From positions 1 through 7,174 of the forward strand of contig JAPPMR010000520.1 in NCBI GenBank assembly GCA_028818995.1: DNA of 7,174 nucleotides, given 5' to 3'. Both the position numbers and the translations under genes were made by a program. The notes below the pieces were generated by a model that saw nothing but the letters and a program-made list of their open reading frames with translations, made no database searches and was not told the DNA's origin. The stretch comes from Candidatus Poribacteria bacterium (GTDB taxonomy: Bacteria > Poribacteria > WGA-4E > WGA-3G). Below are positions 1 to 6,030 of the stretch, in pieces; the first letter of the stretch is position 1; every line of letters begins with the position of its first letter.

Positions 1-1026
1 AAAGTATCCATCTATCACCTCTGGACACCCCGTAGCAGCTTCTTTAACCCAAGCTTCAGAAAAATCGTTGAAATGCTCTTGTATCTTGAAGTTAGTAGTG
101 CATGCTGCGAAGTGTAAAGCAGTTGCGGTAGAAACCGGTCCTCCTACGTTATGCGGCGCAACTGTCATATAACACATATCTCCCATTGCAGCAATTTTCT
201 TAGTTTCCAAAAACCCGCCTGTTTGAGTTATATCGGGCTGAAGAATATCTGCTGCTTGTAAGTTAATCAACTCACGATACTCATATTTATTGTGTAACCG
301 TTCACCAGTCGCGACTGGTAGATTGATTTTGTCTGCTGCTTTTGCGAGTGCTGCAATGTTATCGGGCGGCACTGGTTCTTCAACCCAACTCGGTTCGAAT
401 TTCTCCAATTCCGCAGCAATTTCTATGGCGGTATACGGACTAAATCTACCATGCATTTCAACGAGTATTTCAACATCCGGCCCAACAGCATCGCGCACCG
501 CTTCCACGAGAGATACAGATTTCAACTTTTCTTGATATGAGAGTTCATAATAGCCTGCTCCAAATGGATCAAATTTAAGCGCTTTATATCCTTTTTCAAG
601 CACCTTTTTGGCAGCATCGTGAAATTCTTCGGGTGTTCGTTCTACGCGATACCATCCGTTTGCATAAGCCTTGATTTTATCACGGCAAGCACCACCAAGC
701 AAACGATACACAGGTTGATTCAATGCCTTTCCAATAATATCCCAACAAGCGATTTCAACAACGCTAATCCCAGTAGCGACAATTTCACCAGCGCGTCCAT
801 AGTCGTCCCGAAACATGCGTTGGTAAAGGTCTTCCGTATTGAATGGGTCGCTTCCAATAACATGTCTGCGCTTGGCCCCGTCAATATAAGCGACAAGCGC
901 ATCTGTGCGATTGTTCATCCGCACTTCACTAATACCGGTCAATCCTTCGTCAGTTTCAACTTTAACAAAAGTTAAATTCCGCCAACTGGTCCCCATCACA
1001 AGGGTTACTACATCTGTAATTTTCAT
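1..1026 (-). CDS. Mandelate racemase/muconate lactonizing-like enzyme (enolase superfamily), C-terminus cut off by window edge
   Basis: I translated the minus strand from the ATG at 1026 and found 342 codons with no stop up to base 1. Family members usually run to about 380-400 residues, so a few dozen C-terminal residues lie outside. The N-terminal capping domain covers roughly residues 1-110 and the barrel follows. Visible active-site elements are K151-x-D153 (the Lys motif), three Mg ligands E190, E216 (in VEEP) and E242 (in TGE), and the D265/H292 pair (in QPD and APHN). The spacings E190-E216-E242-D265-H292 equal those of mandelate racemase D195-E221-E247-D270-H297. EMHGR at 190-194 resembles the D-x-H-G-R of galactonate dehydratase, with Glu in place of Asp. 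These motifs point to abstraction of the alpha proton of a sugar acid, giving dehydration or epimerisation in the cytoplasm; the substrate cannot be read. It starts 2 nt after the sulfatase stop, with GAAGGAG upstream at a long spacing, so translation is probably coupled. Confidence 0.93.
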   Translation of the reverse strand, partial: MKITDVVTLVMGTSWRNLTFVKVETDEGLTGISEVRMNNRTDALVAYIDGAKRRHVIGSDPFNTEDLYQRMFRDDYGRAGEIVATGISVVEIACWDIIGKALNQPVYRLLGGACRDKIKAYANGWYRVERTPEEFHDAAKKVLEKGYKALKFDPFGAGYYELSYQEKLKSVSLVEAVRDAVGPDVEILVEMHGRFSPYTAIEIAAELEKFEPSWVEEPVPPDNIAALAKAADKINLPVATGERLHNKYEYRELINLQAADILQPDITQTGGFLETKKIAAMGDMCYMTVAPHNVGGPVSTATALHFAACTTNFKIQEHFNDFSEAWVKEAATGCPEVIDGYF

Positions 1027-1028
1027 TG

Positions 1029-2390
1029 CTAATTTCTCGTTTCTCCTTCAGATACACGACGTTGCCCGCTTCCTTGTTGTTGTGCGGATTCAATTGTAGG
1101 TGCTTCTTCACCTGCTTCAACCATTCGCCGAATAAGTCTTTCTCGCATCACTTCTGCCACATTTTCATGCGAACGGAGTCCGATAAGATTTCGTAACTCG
1201 TAGGGGTCTGCATCAAGGTCGTAGAGATATTGTTCCACATATACATCAGAACCAGCATCTTTGCCACCACCTTTATTTGGAGCATCAACACCGTATTTCC
1301 AACGTTGGGTGCGCACTGCGCGTCCTACCTGTGCCTCGCTAATTTGGACGAACACCTCTTCGGGCCAATCATCTGTTTCACCGCGCAGAAGCGGTAGAAT
1401 AGATCGTCCCTGCATTTCATCAGGCACAGCCAAATCTGCTGCATCCAAAAGTGTCGGTGGTAGGTCTACAAGACTTACAAGTTCTTGAATCTGCCCGCCT
1501 CCTATAAATCCGGGTCCGTGGAATGCAGTCGGCACACGGATTGAACTTTCGTGGCATGAACGCTTATATTCACTGTTGCGAGTTTTGAAATGACACCCAT
1601 GGTCAGAAGTAAACAAAATAATTGTATTATCAAGTAAATCAAGACTTTTTAGGGCGTCTAAAAGTCTACCAAGTGCCTCATCAAGCCTTTTCACCATGCC
1701 GTAGTAGCCACCTAAGTGCTGATGCGTTGAGCCACCCAGCGCGGCGAGATCAGGTGGAATCCACTTGCCAGTATACCTTTCCCTATATCCATCCGGTGGC
1801 GGATAATCGTCCAGATGATTTTGGTGATGTGGTTCTATATATGATGTAAAGAGGTAAAAAGGATCGTTTTTGTGTTGGTCAACGTAACGTATCACCGCAT
1901 CTGTTAAAGCGTCTACACGATAACCGGGCAGGTCAACAGGTTGGTTATCGTTATCAAACAACCTTGTTTGATATGCATCAGAGGTCATTTCCAGCACATT
2001 AGACGCTAACCAGTAGTCATATCCGCCACGGTTCTCAGATGGAACAGCTCCGGTACTTCCTGAATAGAGATGCCATTTACCGATATATCCCGTCGCATAA
2101 CCTGCATCACCGAAGTGATGTGCAAGCGTTTTGAGATTGGGTGATAACGGGATACCGTTTCGGAAGCATCCTGTGCGAGTTGCATATAACCCTGTTTGTA
2201 GGCATGAGCGCGCAGGTCCGCAGACAGGTTGACACGTAAAAGATCGGTGGACATGTGTGCCGCGCTGTGCCATCCGATCAAAATTGGGCATCAAATCGAG
2301 CGGATTGCCGTGCAAGCCAGAGGTGTCCCACCGCTGTTGGTCAGTAAAAAAGACAATGACGTTCGGTTGATTTGCGTCAGTTTGTGGCAT
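1029..2390 (-). CDS. Type I (formylglycine-dependent) sulfatase, cytoplasmic type
   Basis: The 453-residue alkaline-phosphatase-fold protein should hydrolyse a sulfate ester. The sulfatase signature C57-G-P-A-R61-x4-T-G is intact; C57 is the residue that a formylglycine-generating enzyme would oxidise. Metal and sulfate-binding residues are visible: D17-Q18 near the N-terminus (Gln where many sulfatases have a second Asp), K105 and H107 in GKWH, D263-H264 in TSDHG, and K276. The usual C-terminal LYDL-x-DP-x-EL-x-NL motif lies at 389-402, so the protein looks complete. There is no signal peptide: a short polar stretch leads directly into the first beta strand. The substrate would therefore have to be imported, or be a small molecule. 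GAGG about 13 nt upstream supports the ATG at 2390. It leads the sulfatase/enolase-superfamily operon, behind the promoter at 2430-2458. The substrate is not determinable; a phosphonate monoester or phosphodiester hydrolase of the same superfamily is a less likely alternative. Confidence 0.95.
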   Translation of the reverse strand: MPQTDANQPNVIVFFTDQQRWDTSGLHGNPLDLMPNFDRMAQRGTHVHRSFTCQPVCGPARSCLQTGLYATRTGCFRNGIPLSPNLKTLAHHFGDAGYATGYIGKWHLYSGSTGAVPSENRGGYDYWLASNVLEMTSDAYQTRLFDNDNQPVDLPGYRVDALTDAVIRYVDQHKNDPFYLFTSYIEPHHQNHLDDYPPPDGYRERYTGKWIPPDLAALGGSTHQHLGGYYGMVKRLDEALGRLLDALKSLDLLDNTIILFTSDHGCHFKTRNSEYKRSCHESSIRVPTAFHGPGFIGGGQIQELVSLVDLPPTLLDAADLAVPDEMQGRSILPLLRGETDDWPEEVFVQISEAQVGRAVRTQRWKYGVDAPNKGGGKDAGSDVYVEQYLYDLDADPYELRNLIGLRSHENVAEVMRERLIRRMVEAGEEAPTIESAQQQGSGQRRVSEGETRN

Positions 2391-2429
2391 ATTTCTGTTT
2401 TTTCCTCTTTATTCAGGTTTGAATAATCC

Positions 2430-2458
2430 ATTTTAATGAATTATTTGATTGGTGTCAA
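2430..2458 (-). promoter_or_regulatory. Sigma70-type promoter for the sulfatase operon
   Basis: On the minus strand, TTGACA (2458-2453) is followed by a 17-bp spacer and TAAAAT (2435-2430). That is a perfect -35 and a 5/6 -10 at optimal spacing. Transcription would begin near 2423 and give a leader of about 30 nt to the ATG at 2390. The rest of the 180-bp gap (2391-2570) contains no gene, and I saw no convincing terminator for the kinase-like gene that ends at 2571. Confidence 0.72.
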
Positions 2459-2570
2459 GCGGAAATGCATCAGGGCATCGGTTGCAAAGGCGTTCAGTTA
2501 TCGTGGCGAATTCATGAAAAGACCGTGAAACCAAACGAATCCTATTTTACGATCTTATTATTCAAAAACG

Positions 2571-3287
2571 TTACGCAGTTTCCAATTTCCTAATACCGTT
2601 TTCGTAATTTACCTGATAAGGCACATCTGGTACTGGCATTGAACGAATAGCTAACTCACCAAAAGTGATAAGCGGCTCGGAAAGTAGAAGCAGCTCATCA
2701 AGAGATTCAGATGGTGTTTTGTCAGTTGTGTCTAACACGATTTTACATCCTTTTTGGGTAAATAGAGATTTGTCAATCTCCTCTCCAAAAAGTTGTTTAA
2801 GTGTCGGAATATCCTCTGCCTTAATAATCTGATATTCGTGAGGATTGACTTCCATTCGCTCTTTTATCACGTCATCGCTTGCAGTAACGTGGATCAAAAC
2901 CACATCTGGCAATCTTGCCTCCATAACTTGCGTTTCATAGCCACGCTGCGCGCGGTAGTGGTAATTCTGATAATATGAACTTTCCGGATCACTACCATAG
3001 ACTGTCGTGTAAACCGCTTCCTCTATGTGCCATCCCGCAATAAGTGTATTTGGATAGTTTTTAATGACTTCAACGTGATACTGTATCTGCATCCGTTGCA
3101 TTCGCTCTTTCACATCATTCGGGAAGTCTACGTATGCTGCTCTCGATTCTGCGCTCAATGTGGAATCTGGAATGGTAAAATGATCGTCAACGTGAACGGC
3201 TAATTTCCTGTGCCGATAGTATTCAGTTAACAAATTTATCAATGTTGATTTTCCTGCATATTCAATGCCGACAAAAACACAACGCAT
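2571..3287 (-). CDS. P-loop nucleotide/nucleoside kinase-like protein of unknown substrate
   Basis: The 238-residue protein opens with a beta strand and a Walker A loop, G7-x4-G12-K13-S14-T15, followed by a helix, in the style of thymidylate kinase and deoxynucleoside kinases. An acidic D34-D35-H36 follows strand 2. The stretch LIAGWHIEEAVY (82-93) sits where those kinases carry their strand-3 Asp-Arg motif, but here it reads Gly-Trp (85-86). PDVVLIHVTAS (127-137) is the later hydrophobic strand before a charged, lid-like segment with K142, R144 and later Lys residues. A tail of about 50 residues follows that I cannot assign. Phosphorylation of a nucleotide or similar small molecule is an inference from the fold; the altered Asp-Arg site means it may bind something else or not catalyse the classic reaction. 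CGAGG 7 nt upstream supports the ATG at 3287. It is transcribed alone, divergently from the toxin-antitoxin genes. I do not recognise a named gene. Confidence 0.85.
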   Translation of the reverse strand: MRCVFVGIEYAGKSTLINLLTEYYRHRKLAVHVDDHFTIPDSTLSAESRAAYVDFPNDVKERMQRMQIQYHVEVIKNYPNTLIAGWHIEEAVYTTVYGSDPESSYYQNYHYRAQRGYETQVMEARLPDVVLIHVTASDDVIKERMEVNPHEYQIIKAEDIPTLKQLFGEEIDKSLFTQKGCKIVLDTTDKTPSESLDELLLLSEPLITFGELAIRSMPVPDVPYQVNYENGIRKLETA

Positions 3288-3335
3288 AAAAATACCTCGC
3301 TTTTGAATTAGAAAATGTTTTTTGACTTGCCTTTA

Positions 3336-3364
3336 GATTTATCACGAAATTGGAATAATGTCAA
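3336..3364 (-). promoter_or_regulatory. Promoter for the P-loop kinase-like gene
   Basis: On the minus strand, a perfect TTGACA (3364-3359) is followed by a 17-bp spacer and TAAATC (3341-3336). The -10 is weak (3/6) but is preceded directly by TGA, an extended -10 TGn element, which often compensates. The predicted start near 3329 leaves a leader of about 40 nt. Confidence 0.5.
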
Positions 3365-3408
3365 GAGTCTAAATAGGTTGCAACGATGGTATCTTCACTA
3401 TCATTTCC

Positions 3409-3437
3409 TTGACAATAACACTATTGCAAGGTATAAT
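3409..3437 (+). promoter_or_regulatory. Full-consensus sigma70 promoter for the toxin-antitoxin operon
   Basis: TTGACA (3409-3414), a 17-bp spacer and TATAAT (3432-3437) match the consensus at every hexamer position. Transcription should start near 3444, 30 nt before the antitoxin ATG, with GAGGAG (3462-3467) 6 nt ahead of that ATG. A TTGCAA palindrome (3424-3429) lies inside the spacer and a longer GTTGCAAC lies upstream (3377-3384). So strong a promoter would fit an autorepressed toxin-antitoxin operon. No start codon or other gene is seen between 3288 and 3473. Confidence 0.85.
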
Positions 3438-3473
3438 AAACCGTAACCGAAATTTTCACATGAGGAGCCACCT

Positions 3474-3776
3474 ATGGAACAAATTCAGACTGTCAAGATT
3501 CAATATCTAGATCCCTCGGAAACTTACACTGCTCATATCCAAAAGAGTGAGGACGGTTGGATAGGGTGGATACCGGAAGTTCCTGAAGTTGAGTGTGAAG
3601 AAAACACTCAAGAGAAATTGCTGAAAACCATGGAAAGCAAACTTCATGCGGTCTTAACTGCTGAGTGGGAAGTATGGTGCAAGCAGCTTGAGGAAGACGT
3701 GCAAGATGGAAAATTAGATCATCTTTTAGAAGAGGCTGTTGAAGATTTGCGAGCAGGTAGGTGCAAAGATCTATAA
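3474..3776 (+). CDS. Antitoxin with HicB-like N-terminal half, paired with a RelE/ParE-type toxin
   Basis: This is a 100-residue acidic protein. The first half (about 17-60) has the pattern of the HicB partial RNase H-like fold: YTAHI, an acidic turn, GWIGWIPEVPEVE, then a helix beginning TQEKLL. The second half (about 63-100) is a charged amphipathic helix, LEEDVQDGKLDHLLEEAVEDL, ending RAGRCKDL. That tail resembles C-termini of small antitoxins encoded just before RelE/ParE toxins of this type and would be the toxin-wrapping segment. The protein should bind and neutralise the toxin encoded by the overlapping next frame. No DNA-binding helix-turn-helix or ribbon-helix-helix is obvious, so its part in autorepression is unclear. 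The start is well supported by GAGGAG 6 nt upstream. HicB proteins normally pair with HicA, so the combination is unusual. Family assignment by eye is moderate; a toxin-antitoxin role is inferred mainly from the neighbour. Confidence 0.8.
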   Translation: MEQIQTVKIQYLDPSETYTAHIQKSEDGWIGWIPEVPEVECEENTQEKLLKTMESKLHAVLTAEWEVWCKQLEEDVQDGKLDHLLEEAVEDLRAGRCKDL

Positions 3777-4032
3777 AACGACACCTTATTTTTGGAGATG
3801 TTATCGAAACCTCCCGCGAGTGGTCCAGCATCAAGCAGGCAATAAGTTTGAACTCCTAAAGCAAGATTCGAAACATCCATCTTTGAATTTAAAGAGAGTA
3901 GGTGCGCGTTGGGCTGTAAGAATTAACAGAGATTACCGCGCCTTAGCACGTGAAGAAAATGGGACATTGGTCTGGTTTTGGATCGGTAAACATGATGAAT
4001 ACATCCGAAGAATACGACACCAAGACGACTAA
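3739..4032 (+). CDS. RelE/ParE superfamily toxin, start codon uncertain (TTG at 3739 used)
   Basis: The 97-residue frame carries the pattern of a compact RelE/ParE-fold toxin family: KTTPYFWRCYRNLP (13-26), FELLKQD then HPSL (46-49), VGARWAVRINRDYRALA (54-70) and VWFWIGKHDEY (78-88). Such proteins are basic and act either as ribosome-dependent mRNA endonucleases (RelE-like) or on gyrase (ParE-like); the sequence does not decide which. Relatives normally begin at the residue just before IY-K/R-TTP, but that codon here is AAG (3766). No ATG or GTG is available there, and the nearest ordinary start is TTG at 3739, which adds about nine residues and overlaps the antitoxin by 38 nt. An ATC at 3769 has a well-placed AGGTAGG 7 nt upstream and is a rarer alternative. 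The frame is intact to its stop, so the toxin may be functional, weakly expressed, or silenced by loss of its start. Confidence 0.85.
   Translation: MKICEQVGAKIYKTTPYFWRCYRNLPRVVQHQAGNKFELLKQDSKHPSLNLKRVGARWAVRINRDYRALAREENGTLVWFWIGKHDEYIRRIRHQDD
3755..3761 (+). promoter_or_regulatory. Shine-Dalgarno-like AGGTAGG inside the antitoxin gene, bears on the toxin start
   Basis: AGGTAGG is 4 nt before the AAG at 3766, where toxin relatives carry their initiating Met, and 7 nt before the in-frame ATC at 3769. TTG at 3739 has AGAGG only 3 nt upstream, which is too close to be ideal. The well-placed site suggests that initiation once occurred, or still occurs, near 3766-3769. Confidence 0.4.
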
Positions 4033-4058
4033 AAAATCAACTCTCAAAAATTATACTT

Positions 4059-5084
4059 ATGCTAACAATTGGCAATCTCAACATCCTCGATTTTCCACTT
4101 CTGCTTGCACCGATGGAAGATGTCAGCGATCCGCCTTTTCGCGCAGTTTGCAAAGAGAATGGCGCGGACATCATGTATACCGAATTCATCTCCTCCGAGG
4201 CACTCATTCGTGATGCTGCACGAAGTGTTGCCAAGTTAGACATCTTTGAAAACGAAAAACCGATTGGCATTCAAATTTTTGGACACAATATTGAAGTGAT
4301 GCGCGAATCCGTTGAAATCACTGAACGTGTACAACCTGACATTATTGATATAAACTACGGATGCCCAGTGAAAAAGGTCACTTGTAAGGGGGCAGGCGCA
4401 GGAATCTTGCAGGACATTCCGAAAATGGTCAAAATGACCGCTGAAATGGTGAAGGCTACGGAGTTACCCGTTACCGTCAAAACACGATTAGGATGGGACG
4501 ACAACACGAAGTATATTGTTGAGGTAGCAGAACGTTTACAAGATGTTGGTATCCGCGCGATTGCCATTCACGGCAGGACACGACGGCAAATGTATAAAGG
4601 TGATGCTGACTGGACACTCATCGGAAAAATAAAAGATAACCAGCGCATGACTATCCCTGTTTTCGGTAACGGAGATGTAGATAGTCCTCAAAAAGCAGCG
4701 CAGATGCGGCAACAATACGGCGTGGATGGCATCATGATTGGTCGTGCTGCGATTGGCTATCCGTGGATTTTTAATGAAATTAAACACTACTTTGCCACAG
4801 GTGAACTGCTTCCGCCGCCCTCAATAGACGAGCGTATTGCTGTATTTAGAAAGCACTTAGATTTTTCTATTGAGTGGAAAGGTTTAAAACTTGGACTCAT
4901 TGAGATGCGACGACACTATACGAACTATTTCAAAGGCATTCCACACGTCAAACCTTTCCGTTACCGTTTGGTCACCTGTGATAGTTACGATGGCGTTTTA
5001 GGTATCGTGGAAGAACTCCGCGCACATGCTTACCGATACACAGAACGGACAGACCAATTAGCGTTTAGTCCTTCACTCAATTGA
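4059..5084 (+). CDS. dusB: tRNA-dihydrouridine synthase, DusB type
   Basis: This 341-residue FMN enzyme reduces uridine to dihydrouridine in the tRNA D-loop using NADPH. It has a TIM barrel followed by a C-terminal helical tRNA-binding domain from about residue 245. Visible motifs are APMEDVSDPPFR (17-28, FMN phosphate region), the catalytic C102 in NYGCPVKK, K141 in VKTRLGW (flavin contact), H171 and R173 in IHGRTR, GNGD (202-205) and IGRAAIG (226-232). Length is normal for the family. The Glu-Asp at 20-21 replaces the Ala-Gly common in proteobacterial DusB; I recall this variant from Bacteroidetes-like lineages. ATG 4059 is chosen because the next Met (residue 19) would remove the first barrel strand. 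There is no clear Shine-Dalgarno site. The gene starts 26 nt after the toxin stop without a visible promoter, so it probably depends on read-through from the toxin-antitoxin transcript. DusB rather than DusA or DusC is a judgement from motif style. Confidence 0.95.
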   Translation: MLTIGNLNILDFPLLLAPMEDVSDPPFRAVCKENGADIMYTEFISSEALIRDAARSVAKLDIFENEKPIGIQIFGHNIEVMRESVEITERVQPDIIDINYGCPVKKVTCKGAGAGILQDIPKMVKMTAEMVKATELPVTVKTRLGWDDNTKYIVEVAERLQDVGIRAIAIHGRTRRQMYKGDADWTLIGKIKDNQRMTIPVFGNGDVDSPQKAAQMRQQYGVDGIMIGRAAIGYPWIFNEIKHYFATGELLPPPSIDERIAVFRKHLDFSIEWKGLKLGLIEMRRHYTNYFKGIPHVKPFRYRLVTCDSYDGVLGIVEELRAHAYRYTERTDQLAFSPSLN

Positions 5085-5089
5085 AAAAC

Positions 5090-5118
5090 TTGACGCAAAA
5101 GCAGAATAGTTTTATCAT
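5090..5118 (+). promoter_or_regulatory. Sigma70-type promoter for dapF-dapA
   Basis: TTGACG (5090-5095), a 17-bp spacer and TATCAT (5113-5118) each match the consensus at 5 of 6 positions. It starts 5 nt after the dusB stop. The predicted start near 5125 gives a leader of about 23 nt to the dapF ATG. No terminator hairpin is seen between dusB and this promoter, so read-through from upstream may also feed dapF. Confidence 0.68.
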
Positions 5119-5147
5119 AGAATAAAAGACATCAATAAGGACAGGAT

Positions 5148-5981
5148 ATGAACAAAATACCCTTTATGAAACTCAGTGGTGCGGGTAATGACTTCGTAAT
5201 CATCAACAATTTAAACCGAGTCGTAGATAGCACAGATTCAGAATTCATGAATTTCGTTATGAAGCTATGCCAACGCCGTATGTCAGTTGGTGCGGATGGC
5301 GTGCTGCTTGTTGAACCGACAGATGATGTTGATTTCCGAATGCGTTACTTTAACGCTGATGGTGGAGAGGTTGAAACCTGCGGAAATGGGGCACGTTGTA
5401 TTTCTAAATTCGCTTACTTAAACGGTATTGTGTCAGAACAGATGCGATTTCTGACAAATGCTGGTGTTTATGAGGCAGAAGTAGTCGATAAAAACGTTAA
5501 AGTACGCATGAGCGACCCTACGGATATTCGGATTAATGTTCCACTTCGTCTTGAAGATGGGCTGCATAACGTAGGTTTTGCGAACAGCGGCGTGCCGCAT
5601 GTCGTTTTCTTTGTTGATGATCTGGAAGCGACTGATGTTTTTGATCTCGGACAACAAACACGTTATCATAATGATTTTAAGCCTGCTGGCACCAATGCGA
5701 ATTTTATCCGTATTCACTCACAGGAACTTATTGAAATTCGCACGTATGAACGGGGTGTTGAAAATGAGACACTTGCTTGTGGCACGGGGTCTATTGCATC
5801 TGCTATTGTTTCTGCAACTTTAGGCAAGGTTAAATCACCTGTCTCCGTCAAAACAGCGAGCGGTGTTGTCTTAAAAATACACTTTGATTTGGAAAATGAC
5901 GAAGCAAAAAACGTCTATCTTGAAGGTGATGCTCGCGTTATATTTGCAGGCGAACTTACACCGGAAGCATGGGATTATTAG
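5148..5981 (+). CDS. dapF: Diaminopimelate epimerase
   Basis: DapF interconverts LL- and meso-2,6-diaminopimelate in the cytoplasm, the step that supplies meso-DAP for peptidoglycan and for lysine by decarboxylation. The 277-residue length is normal and the protein has the two-lobed, cofactor-free PLP-independent racemase fold. Both catalytic cysteines are present: C78 in ETCGNGARC and C211 in LACGTGS. Substrate-binding motifs are also intact: SGAGNDF (10-16), GADG (48-51), N69 before ADGG, N183 in GTNANF, and ERGVENET (201-208). AAGGA six nt ahead supports the ATG at 5148. It is followed by dapA after a 49-nt gap, an apparent two-gene lysine/DAP operon behind the promoter at 5090-5118. Its presence implies that the host makes LL-DAP first (succinylase, acetylase or DapL route) rather than relying only on direct DAP dehydrogenase; which route is not visible here. 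Confidence 0.98.
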   Translation: MNKIPFMKLSGAGNDFVIINNLNRVVDSTDSEFMNFVMKLCQRRMSVGADGVLLVEPTDDVDFRMRYFNADGGEVETCGNGARCISKFAYLNGIVSEQMRFLTNAGVYEAEVVDKNVKVRMSDPTDIRINVPLRLEDGLHNVGFANSGVPHVVFFVDDLEATDVFDLGQQTRYHNDFKPAGTNANFIRIHSQELIEIRTYERGVENETLACGTGSIASAIVSATLGKVKSPVSVKTASGVVLKIHFDLENDEAKNVYLEGDARVIFAGELTPEAWDY

Positions 5982-5989
5982 AAACAATA

Positions 5990-6007
5990 GGCACATTCTG
6001 TTGTGCC
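5990..6007 (+). repeat. Small perfect hairpin between dapF and dapA
   Basis: GGCACA (5990-5995) and TGTGCC (6002-6007) form a perfect 6-bp stem with a 6-nt loop. No T-run follows, so it is unlikely to terminate transcription. It may stabilise or partly modulate the dapF-dapA message. It shares GCA...CTGTT...GTGCC with the larger hairpin at 7014-7034. Confidence 0.55.
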
Positions 6008-6030
6008 ATAGTTATCAAGGAGGGATTTAA

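Noticed and set aside
290..975. Open plus-strand frames of 81 and 118 codons
   Set aside because: They lie antisense to the enolase-superfamily gene, whose motifs and spacing are unmistakable, and their translations show no domain pattern.
1261..2281. Several open frames of 75-91 codons on both strands inside the sulfatase
   Set aside because: They are other-frame shadows of a complete sulfatase with all signature residues.
2459..2570. Terminator for the kinase-like gene
   Set aside because: Only 4-bp stems (such as ATGC/GCAT near 2466-2479) can be drawn and none is followed by a T-run on the minus strand.
3493..3834. Minus-strand frame of 113 codons antisense to the toxin-antitoxin overlap
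   Set aside because: There is no promoter or ribosome site in that direction and no recognisable motif; both plus-strand frames have family patterns.
4052..4057. TATACT just before dusB as a -10 box
   Set aside because: The -35 position 17 bp upstream reads CTAAAA, and the implied start would fall inside the dusB start codon region.
3950..4213. Plus-strand frame of 87 codons bridging the toxin and dusB
   Set aside because: It overlaps the WFWIG end of the toxin and the first barrel strand of dusB out of frame, and reads as low-information sequence.
5433..5717. Minus-strand frame of 94 codons inside dapF
   Set aside because: Shadow of dapF; no motif, ribosome site or promoter.
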